Below, piece by piece: positions 56,201 through 64,000 of a stretch of 64,000 nucleotides of DNA. Source of the DNA: Zasmidium citrigriseum (taxonomy: Eukaryota; Ascomycota; Dothideomycetes; Mycosphaerellales; Mycosphaerellaceae); assembly GCA_002786025.1 (NCBI GenBank), contig NHNW01000037.1, forward strand, positions 124,001 through 188,000, in the 5' to 3' direction. Position 1 is the stretch's first letter. Each line of letters opens with the position of its first letter. The notes below the pieces were generated by a model. That model did not search any database and was not told the origin of the DNA. It worked only from the letters and a program-made list of their open reading frames with translations. A program made the position numbers and the translations under genes.

Positions 56201-57107
56201 GCTCGTCTGGTTGCCGCCGTAGATAGAATTAGATAGCAAACTTTGGTGAAGAACACAGGCTAACAGTTCAGCAGACGAAAGAGATGTAGTGCCCACCGGG
56301 GTGCGAACTCTTTTGCTATTTTGTTTTTGGATTCCTGAATTGAGAAATGGGTGTGGGCTAAAGGTGGGTGTGGTGACTTTTTGCACCATGGGACCATCGT
56401 AAGATCGAAGAAGATCGATCTTTGATGCTAGTAAGTGGATGAGATTTTGTTTTCCTTCTTTTTGATATGGTGGTGTGGTGTGCTTGGGCGGATATCCAGG
56501 TTGAAGCCTAGGCGAGCGGAGACTGGATTTGCTGCACCATGACAAAACACCACCACCAACACGACTCTACCGTTTCTTTTTTGATCGAGGTGTTTTTTAT
56601 CATCCTTAAGATGCTTCTCAACAAGAAATCCTGGCAGTACGAGCGGCGTGGCGCTGGCGCTGGAAGTGTTGGGCTGGAGAGCTGATGAAGCCGGTGAAGC
56701 TTTCAAGACGCGTCTGGGCTCAAAAATCGCTATACCATCACACAACGTTGGATATTGTCAAACACCGCAGCGCGAAGGGCGAGTAGGTATCTCTCATGAT
56801 GTCTGCAATTTTCTGGAATGTTTTATCGTTTGTGGTGGTTGTGAGGTGATGGGTATGGTGAGGCGCTGGATGAAGCTGAGCGGAGGAGGGAGGTGGTGGA
56901 AGGGTCTGGCTGCTTCAATCCGCGACGACACGAACAATGGAACGGATGGCGAAATGGACACGCGCGCGAGCATGACGAGGCGGTTCTTATGGACCACGGT
57001 CAGCGATACTTTCCGTACGAGGTGGGCAACTACAGCAGATGGACGAGGAAGAGGTTGGGAAGAATGAAGAGGAGGAAGAAGCGACGATAGAGGCCTTCAG
57101 CGGTTCT

Positions 57108-57164
57108 AGCAGGAGCATCACCGACAAGCAGGAGCATCACCGACAAGCAGGAGCATCACCGACA
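57108..57164. repeat. short tandem repeat, 3 x 19 bp
   Basis: The unit AGCAGGAGCATCACCGACA is repeated three times without interruption. Because 19 is not a multiple of three, it would shift frame if coding. Confidence 0.85.
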
Positions 57165-58475
57165 CCACGAGCACTCCGACCTACACTGCCGCCTCCAACA
57201 CAACGGCTACTCATACGATGGCCATGCCTTCACCCGCGAGACCTTGGGAAGCGACGACCGAAGATGAGGAAGGAGGGATGGGAAGAGGATCTTGCGACCA
57301 GCGGCCTCTCGACGACCGTTTGCAGACCGGCAGATGTGAGTGACACTCGCGATGACCTCGCACAGACGATCTTCCTGCGACGCCCAACCGGCTCTCCTAC
57401 ATTTCTGCGCCGATCAAAACGCTCAGCGAATCAAGAATTGATTGCTACCGCAGAGCTGACAATGGCTAGGAGTCGCAGCAAACTTCAGCGGCATTTCCTT
57501 GCCAGTATTGCCTCCAGCCACAGCACGAATCGATGGCACCGCAGAGTCGAGTGTTTGGAGAAGTCTGGTTCTTCGGCTGGCATCGCTTACAGACAGCGAA
57601 GAGGTTGGAGGATACTGCTTGTAGAGGGAGGACGAAGAGTTCAGAAAATAAGGAAATGAGCAAACTCATTGAAGGCTCTGGATGTCAAGAGGTCAGGACT
57701 GTCGCATATCTGGAGCAGAAGGAGCTGATTATGATCTATGCGCGGCAGCGTCTGGATCTTGGGCGAGCAAGTTTGAGCTGCAATGACAAGGAGGAGCCTA
57801 TGGAGAGTGCCGAAGATGGGCGAAGTCCGAGGGTCCAGGGAGCAGATTGCAAGAAGGCAAATAAGGCAGTCTGATATTCTGAATACTACGAGGAGCAGGA
57901 GTGGAACTTATACGGTGATAAAGCTCTGGCAGGAGTTACGTTGGCGGTATGCCATCAGTCGAAGGGCCCTGGGACATTTTCAAAGAGGCAGAACGAAGTT
58001 TGTTTGGAGCAGGAGTCTCTTAGGATACAAGACACTGCAGGAGAGGCCGTGGCGGGTTTCGCTCAATCAACGATTAGTTGACCACGTTCTCGACCTACGT
58101 TGAGCCACTGCTCTGGGAGTTTGCTCAGTCCCTGTCAATCTAGTGGGTCGTTCCTCCAGATAGCCTGGGTGATGGTAGTAGCCTTTCTCATAGACGAAAC
58201 TTTTACAGAACAACCAATTGCGATCGTTCGAGCTGTTTTTGTGGATCTCTGGCGCTTCGCTAAGGCCATTGCAGGAATTCAAACGATGCTAGTGCCTCAG
58301 CCGCACATAAAGTGGATGCGTCTCGGAAAGTCGGGCATATAAGCGCTGCCACCACCCATTCAAGTTACACAGCAGCGATAAACAAAACATCCCACGAAAA
58401 TCTCCGCCACGGCATGCCAGAATCAACAACCATCGCTCGCTCGTTCTCTCAGACCATCCATCTCTCGCCGAAACC

Positions 58476-59147
58476 ATGAACGACAATCCAAAAGAAATCG
58501 TCAAGGACGCCTACGACAACATCGCAAACTGGTACCTCGACTGGGTAACAAACGACGTCTCACCCCGTGAGCGCTACACAACCAAACTCCTCGACCACTG
58601 CCACAAGAATTACTTTCAGCCCCCATCAATCCTCGACCTCGGCTGCGGCCCCGGCATACCAGTTCTCGACATGCTCCTAAGCAGCGGCGCAGACGTCGTC
58701 GCCAGCGACATCTCCACCGCCCAACTCACCCTCGCAAAAGCCCGCTACCCAGCCGCAAAATTTATCCAAGGCGACATGGCTGATCTCTCCTTCGAAGACA
58801 ACTCTTTCCACGGTATTACGTGCTTCTATACGCTCTTCCATCTCCCACGCTCGGAGCAGGAGGCTTTCCTGACTAAGGTGTTTGGATGGTTGAAACCTGG
58901 TGGGTTGTTTGTTTTCAATACGGCGGTTTTTGATGAGGAGGCTATTCATGGGGAGTTTCTTGGGTATGGGACTTTCTGGAGTGCTTTTTGCTTGGAGGGA
59001 AGTAGGGGGATGTTGGGGAGGGTTGGGTTTGAGGTTTTGGAGGAGGAGGTGCTGGAAGCTGGAGAGGGGAGGTTGGAGGAGGGGGATCCGGATCATGGGG
59101 CTAGGTTTTGGTGGGTTGTTGCGAGGAGGCCAGAAGTCTCGGTGTGA
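58476..59147 (+). CDS. class I SAM-dependent methyltransferase (Methyltransf_11/25 type)
   Basis: A single exon of 223 residues from ATG 58476. Motif I is SILDLGCGPGIPVLDM at about 50-65, followed by the acidic-loop strand ADVVASDIS, motif II around GDMADLSFEDNSFHGI and LKPGGLFVFNTAVF. The N-terminal helix (AYDNIANWYLDWV) is typical of small-molecule methyltransferases of the UbiE/ArsM-like fold. The C-terminus (ARFWWVVARRP) is short, giving a minimal fold. The substrate is unknown; nothing in the sequence fixes it. Confidence 0.87.
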   Translation: MNDNPKEIVKDAYDNIANWYLDWVTNDVSPRERYTTKLLDHCHKNYFQPPSILDLGCGPGIPVLDMLLSSGADVVASDISTAQLTLAKARYPAAKFIQGDMADLSFEDNSFHGITCFYTLFHLPRSEQEAFLTKVFGWLKPGGLFVFNTAVFDEEAIHGEFLGYGTFWSAFCLEGSRGMLGRVGFEVLEEEVLEAGEGRLEEGDPDHGARFWWVVARRPEVSV

Positions 59148-59475
59148 TATGTTGCGAGATTGCTGTTGACCGGGCTGCTGAGTAGAGTGATGGTTGAGTG
59201 AAGGAGGGGTTGATTGAGTGGGAATGCCAGTTGGATGGTGTTGCTTTAAGCAGCGAGAAGCATTGCGAAATTTAATTCCGTTTCTAAGGCCTCGCCCTGG
59301 GAAGTATCAGAAGTAGTCAGTCCCAGTGAGGTGATATAATTTGGAGTCAGATTCACTCACTGGACAGGCTTCGAGCGTCATAGAATGTTCTTTGGCTCCT
59401 ACAAAGTAATGCCTTGTCCCATCGTATAAACATCTCTTCACATCTTCGTTAGCCAGAGACTCTCTCAACGCCATC
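59148..59475. other. intergenic; promoter of the small basic protein gene
   Basis: About 330 bp. CGTATAAACATC near 59424 lies about 50 bp before the next ATG and could be a TATA element. Confidence 0.4.
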
Positions 59476-59775
59476 ATGAGCGATCAAGGCAGTCAGAACA
59501 ATGTCACATTCCCGCAAATTGTCGAACCGAAGGAGCAGAAGCAGAGCAAATGGAGCAAGGTCAAAAGCTTCTTCCTGAACATCGGCAAGAGTCTTCGCAG
59601 CAAGTCCAATAGGACCTCGCCTCAGTATAGTGAGCGACCGAATCAGGTTCTTGACGATCTCATAGGACTCGAGGCGGTTGGATATGCGAGACTTTCCAGT
59701 AGCGAGGAGGAAACGACGCCGAAGAAGAAGTCAAGACGTAAGAAGCTGAGGAAGAAGAACGGGCAACCTCCGTGA
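59476..59775 (+). CDS. small basic hypothetical protein
   Basis: 99 residues from ATG 59476 (CATCATGAG). There is one amphipathic region KWSKVKSFFLNIGKSLRSKS at about 25-45 and a strongly basic C-terminus (KKKSRRKKLRKK), which could be a nuclear localisation signal. No family recognised. A TATA-like element upstream and a clean start support it. Confidence 0.5.
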   Translation: MSDQGSQNNVTFPQIVEPKEQKQSKWSKVKSFFLNIGKSLRSKSNRTSPQYSERPNQVLDDLIGLEAVGYARLSSSEEETTPKKKSRRKKLRKKNGQPP

Positions 59776-60319
59776 GCGCTGCCGACCATTGCGATTATGA
59801 TGATGCGTCGAAATGGGTTGGATGTTGAAGCAGGCGGGGAGGATGAAGTCGAGATCGCAGAAGGAAGGAGGTGGAAGGCTCCGCTGGCCGCACAGCAGGT
59901 GCGATAGTCGGTGGAAGCCTGGAAGCAAAGACCTTTCCATAGCAAATGCCACAGCAACAACAGTTTGAAGCTCATACAATGTTTCTGTATCTCCTAATTC
60001 AACGTCGCACAAGACCTGACGTTCCCACCCCTGCAGTCCACCACCCCGGTCTCATATCGGTATCGTAGGGATCCCTGACGACGGAGTGGGGCGGACGATT
60101 ATTGAGATTAGTGTTCTGGCCAAACTCTACACAGTGCAAACGGACACCTCAACTCCCGACGACCGCAATGCTCTGTAGTCAGCTGTTGTTGGTTGCACAA
60201 CTGCACGCCTAGAAAGCTTGGTAAGTTCTGCCCCTGTTTGCTGAAAATAGCGAGTGGCTTATAAGACCAGCACGTTCAGCTCACGACTTCGACATTCGAA
60301 ACTCCCGTCACTGTCAGAT
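59776..60319. other. intergenic, no gene seen
   Basis: About 540 bp upstream of the P450. A frame running in from 60254 precedes the ATG without homology. Confidence 0.45.
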
Positions 60320-62066
60320 ATGGCCGACTTTCTGTGGGCCTTCAGCCTGGCGCTGGGTGTTGCTGCGCATGTTTTCTACTTCCACAGGTATGAGACGCAC
60401 ATGCAGGTGCGCCGCATTTTTGCGGTCTTTGCGGGATCTTTCGCCGCCATCACTGTGCTGCTCGCAAGGTCTCAGGCCATCAGTACACTCGCCGCATCTG
60501 CCATCACTGCACAACTCGCAGCCTGCTTTGCCGCTGGAGCGATTAGCAGCACCTTGATATATCGCCTTTTCCTCAACCCGCTCAACCGCTTTCCTGGCCC
60601 ATTTGCTGCTCGCTTGTCCGACTTCTACATCGCCTTCACTGTCGGTAAGGATCTGGACCAGTACAAGAAGCTCTACAAACTGCACCAGAAGTACGGCAGG
60701 ATCGTCCGCCGAGGAGCGAACGAGCTGTCAATTGTGGACCCTGACTTCGTGGAACCGTCCTACAGCTCCCAAACGAAAGTCACCAAAGGCCCATGGTATG
60801 AAATGGACAACCCACCCGCCCTCTTATCCGAACGAGTCCGCGCACAGCATGATCGTCGACGCAAGCACTGGATTCCGGCTTTCTCGGACAAGGCGTTGAG
60901 GGAGTATGAGCCGAGAATCTGGACCTTCAACAACAAGTTTGTCTCCAAGGTCGCTGAGTTGGATGGAAGGCCGATGGATGCCTCGAAGTGGTTCAAGCTG
61001 TATGCTTTCGACGTCATGGGATCTTTGGCTTTTGGCAAGAACTATCGCATGCTTGATAGCGGTGAGAGTCATCATGCTCTTGGTCTTCTTACTGATGGCA
61101 TGGCGCCGCTTGGGCTGACGATGCCGATCTGGTGGGTCGGATTTGAAAACCCTACAGGTGCCCTGGTAGCTGACGCTTTTTAGGTTTGTGAGCCTTCTGA
61201 AGATGATCCCGGCCGACGCGCTTGGGGTCGAGAAGTTCAAGGAGTTCTGCAACGACGAGATCGAGGACGCCGTTCGAAACAACTTTTTCTCCGATACCGC
61301 GGAGAAGGATAACGTGACAGGCGGTGGAAGCACTGTGACATCCTGGCTCTACAAAGCTTACGAGAATGATCCAAATCCAGGCAGGAATGCATATTACCAG
61401 TCTGATGCCCGCTTGCTGATCGTTGCTGGAGCCGACACGACCGCAGTGACTTTCGCCTACATGTTCTACGAGCTCGCCCGGCATCCCGAAGATGTTGAAA
61501 TGATCCGGAATGAAGTGAGACAATGTGTCAAAGGCGACTTCTCCGATCTTGATATTCGCAATTGCGAGCATCTGAATGCAACCATCAATGAGACTTTGAG
61601 ATTGCATCCTCCCGGTCCTTCTGGAGCTTTCCGCTTGACGCCACCCGAAGGTCTCAGAGTTGGCGAGACGTTCATTCCTGGTGGAACTTCGTACAATATT
61701 CCCTTCTATGTCGTTGCTCGCGGTAAGTGCCATCCGCATCAGACGGTCATTCGACCTCAGCTAATATATGCTGCAGATGAGTCAGTCTACGAACAAGCCT
61801 CCGAGTTCGTCCCCGAGCGATGGTACAGCAAGCCAGAGATGATCAAGTACAAAGGTGCTTTTGTACCCTTCTTGATCGGTCCCTACAACTGCATTGGCCG
61901 TAATGTCGCTTTGATGGAGCTCAGGACGCTCACGGCCAAGATTCTGCTGGAATACAATGTTGGCTTTGCGCCTGGAGAGGATGGATCGAGGTTGGAGAAT
62001 GATTCGAAGGACCACTTTACAATGAGTCTGGCGCCGCTTGATTTGGTGTTTACGAAGGTTGATTGA
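60320..62066 (+). CDS. cytochrome P450 monooxygenase
   Basis: Three exons (60320-61131, 61184-61722, 61777-62066) give 546 residues. The introns are 52 bp (GTGGGT...TTTTTAG) and 54 bp (GTAAGT...CTGCAG). The second is a multiple of three without a stop, so an unspliced reading would insert 18 residues before DESVYEQ. Hydrophobic N-terminal segments at about 1-90 suggest one or more membrane anchors (WAFSLALGVAAHVFYF, AACFAAGAISSTLIYRLF). I-helix AGADTT is at about 351-356, ExxR as ETLR at about 406-409, PERW at about 463, and the heme loop FLIGPYNCIGRN with the ligand Cys near 489. It is close in style to fungal CYP52/benzoate-hydroxylase-like tailoring P450s; the substrate is unknown. Confidence 0.92.
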
Positions 62067-62675
62067 GAGGCTTGATGAGGGAGGAGAGGACGTTGGGAGT
62101 ACTGCTCTGTAAGACTGAATCAAAGCTCGGGTCTTCTACTAATGATCGTTGCCATGAGTCTCGGAGCTCTACCTAAAGGTGCAGTAGCAGGTCATGCGAT
62201 GATTCGGTCTTTACTGTCGAGGATGTTCTATTCACCGGCTACGAAACATGCAGGAGGGTCTGCTGGCACGTTCCACCACTATTCACCGTGGCCACCGTGG
62301 AGCTTATATTAACCTCGAGGTTGATGGCGCTGCAATGAAGAGTAGAACTGAGCGTTTCTCAGGCTATGTTGGCTCGCTTCATCGCACTGTGAGAGAAGTG
62401 TGAAAAGCGAAACTGGTGAGTGAATGTTTCCCATCACGCTAAAGCACGCTAAACCTTAGCGTTGCAGATCACATTATCCGACTGCCGCGCAATAGCAGCA
62501 CAGCGCTATTGACCCTCACACTCACACCTCGACCTGCGCATCTGCCTGCCCTCCACCTCCTCGACACAACCACAAACTCCACCTCACACTCTCACCATCA
62601 TCCCCGCGCCACTCGCTCTCCGCCAACCCCTCGAAAGCCCTTTCGGCACCTCAGTCACTCTACACTCCCGCCGAG
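62067..62675. other. intergenic, no gene seen
   Basis: About 610 bp. The right part is pyrimidine-rich and CA-rich (CACTCACACC), like a long 5' leader of the next gene. Confidence 0.45.
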
Positions 62676-63632
62676 ATGGAAGCCTTTCCAGAGTACGTGG
62701 ACGTCAGCGCCCTCCCCGAGAACAACTGCATCTTCTGCGGCCAGCACTACTTCATCTTTCCGGACTCGGATGAGGAGCTTTGTCATGATTGTTTGTGGTT
62801 TCTTGAGGAGACTAAGCCGAGGAATGAGCAGGAGGAGAGGCTTGAGGAGATTATTAGGGGGATGAGTGATGGGGAGTTGAGGGATGCTGGGATGGGACGC
62901 TTCTTCGAGATCCCGGAAGTCGCGGCACCACCGCCGCCTCCTCAGCCACCAGCTGAAGCCTCGAATATGGCGAGAAACGTTTACCAGACTACGGCACCAC
63001 CACCACTCTCAGCAGATCAGCAAGTCCGATCTCCTGCCAACATGCCCAGCAGCATGTACCAGACCATGGCCGTCCCGCCTCCACCACCGCCTCAACCAGC
63101 AAGATCTCCAGCCAAGATGTCAAGCAGCATGTACCAAGACGCAGCACCACTTCCTCCTTCACCAGCGCAGCGATCCCGATCTCGATCTCCCACCAAGGCA
63201 CCTGCCGGCATGTATGACGCTCAAATGGCCGCCCTCAACTCTCAGCTCATGCAAGAGAAGCGAATGTTCAACGGCGGCACTCTCCCGCCAATGCCTGCGT
63301 TCAAGAACCCACCACCCAATCCATCACTGTCGAACTATCAACAGCACTCTCGGAGAACAAGCGAGTACGGGGAGGAACTCCTTCGTTCTCCCTCCGTACA
63401 AGCCCAAGACAGGAAGCGAAAGGGCCTACGCATGATCTGCGCGACCTGCAAGAAAGAGGCTCCAGTCTCTAGCAAGAACGACGGCATGAATTGCACAAGA
63501 TGCTTCAATAAGCTGCAGAAGAGCCATGCGACGCTGCCGGACTCGTCTGAAGGGAAGCGGGATTATGATGATGCTTTTGATGGGTATTCTCCTTGGGATG
63601 CTACGCCGAGCAAGATCCCGAGATGGGCATGA
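62676..63632 (+). CDS. proline-rich protein with N- and C-terminal zinc-binding Cys pairs and Met-Tyr repeats
   Basis: A single exon of 318 residues from ATG 62676. The N-terminal module at about 15-50 has CIFCGQHY and CHDC, a CxxC...CxxC arrangement. The middle (about 90-190) is Pro-rich with four related repeats ending in a Met-Tyr pair: SNMARNVYQ, SPANMPSSMYQTMA, SPAKMSSSMYQDAA, SPTKAPAGMYDAQMA. The C-terminal module at about 252-280 has CATCKKEA and CTRCF, a zinc-ribbon-like CxxC pair set. No known family comes to mind. A scaffold or RNA/DNA-associated protein is only a guess. Confidence 0.7.
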   Translation: MEAFPEYVDVSALPENNCIFCGQHYFIFPDSDEELCHDCLWFLEETKPRNEQEERLEEIIRGMSDGELRDAGMGRFFEIPEVAAPPPPPQPPAEASNMARNVYQTTAPPPLSADQQVRSPANMPSSMYQTMAVPPPPPPQPARSPAKMSSSMYQDAAPLPPSPAQRSRSRSPTKAPAGMYDAQMAALNSQLMQEKRMFNGGTLPPMPAFKNPPPNPSLSNYQQHSRRTSEYGEELLRSPSVQAQDRKRKGLRMICATCKKEAPVSSKNDGMNCTRCFNKLQKSHATLPDSSEGKRDYDDAFDGYSPWDATPSKIPRWA

Positions 63633-63975
63633 ATGGCATACAGGAAAGGGAGGTACCGAGAATGAGTATGGGTCAGGGAGAATGAGATTGTGCTATACGG
63701 TGGGTGAATGAGGTGTTCTTTTCCTGTTACTCCCACAATGCATTCTACGACGCTTCACTTCACTTGCGCTGGCTGGCTACGACACTCAACACCTAACAGC
63801 CGACGCATCTTTCCACCCCTTATCTAGTTGATGGAGTTCTCGTTCTCCCTGACCTTTCCTTCTCATCATACCAAAGTTTTCAACTGGACATTCCAACCAC
63901 ACACTTCCAACACTGCAACGCAAAGCAAGCATCATTTTCACATACACGACTACACTTCCGTCTACCATACCAGCT
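63633..63975. other. intergenic, no gene seen
   Basis: About 340 bp between the proline-rich protein and the gene starting at the right edge. Confidence 0.45.
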
Positions 63976-64000
63976 ATGGACGGCTCCAACTTCGACCCCA
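63976..64000 (+). CDS. start of a gene cut by the right window edge
   Basis: ATG 63976 opens MDGSNFDP and runs off the window. A pyrimidine/CA-rich leader (CACTTCCGTCTACCATACCAGCT) precedes it. Too short to assign. Confidence 0.35.

Larger units (their letters stand above)
53735..58475. other. about 4.7 kb gene-poor stretch
   Basis: No gene with a recognisable product. Separately listed inside it are a doubtful small ORF (54433-54630), a tRNA-like/SINE-like sequence (56116-56200) and a 3 x 19-bp repeat (57108-57164). Frames at 57039-57874 (+) read RRPTGSPTFLRRSKRSANQ and SKLIEGSGCQEVRTVAYLEQ; they are basic and low in hydrophobics, and I could not link them to a family. Confidence 0.4.

Overview
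The window looks like nuclear DNA of a filamentous ascomycete (Pezizomycotina, probably Dothideomycetes; the class is my inference). Genes are compact and intron-poor. Their introns are mostly 46-70 bp, with GTAAGT/GTGAGT-like donors and CTNAC/CTGAC branch sites. Intergenic gaps are mostly 0.3-1 kb. One retrotransposon carries the signature of repeat-induced point mutation (RIP), which is restricted to fungi of this kind. Splice sites below were read by eye and checked for frame closure and protein family continuity.

Layout. 0-1.3 kb: the 5' part of a DUF6604 protein running off the left edge. 2.6-8.2 kb: housekeeping block with importin KAP114, the divergent HORMA protein REV7 and a GNAT acetyltransferase. 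8.7-12.2 kb: a LaeA-like methyltransferase and an O-methyltransferase. 12.34-19.51 kb: a complete Ty1/Copia retrotransposon with 213/215-bp LTRs, a 5-bp target duplication, tRNA primer site and polypurine tract. Its interior is RIP-saturated, and it sits 160 bp upstream of the O-methyltransferase start. 19.5-22.3 kb: no gene seen. 22.3-27.7 kb: SDR, Qc-SNARE, SDR and MDR genes. 28.4-30.2 kb: a RING/TRAF zinc-finger protein. 30.4-31.5 kb: a free-standing product-template (PT) domain, normally found only inside non-reducing polyketide synthases. 32-38.2 kb: a three-repeat SANT/Myb-like protein, an Old Yellow Enzyme, a secreted beta-propeller protein and a secreted M43 metalloprotease.

39.0-48.1 kb: a same-strand tandem array of five intact paralogues plus one pseudogene of a small-protein family I do not recognise. 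They share the core G[W/Y]xxxTHxxLxRY...WxAxxK, a 5'UTR intron and, in four members, a 19-bp upstream element. 48.7-58.4 kb: gene-poor, with a coiled-coil protein, a few doubtful short ORFs and a tRNA-like/SINE-like sequence. 58.5-63.6 kb: a class I methyltransferase, a small basic protein, a cytochrome P450 and a double zinc-binding proline-rich protein; another gene starts at the right edge.

Working together. KAP114, REV7 and the SNARE are independent housekeeping genes. Many secondary-metabolism-type enzymes (LaeA-like and other methyltransferases, SDRs, MDR, OYE, P450, free PT) are scattered through the window, but there is no ketosynthase, NRPS or terpene synthase. They may be loosely linked tailoring genes or the remains of a cluster. 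The strongest candidates for something undescribed are the orphan PT protein, the tandem small-protein family, and an extra reading frame between RNase H and the 3' LTR of the Copia element.
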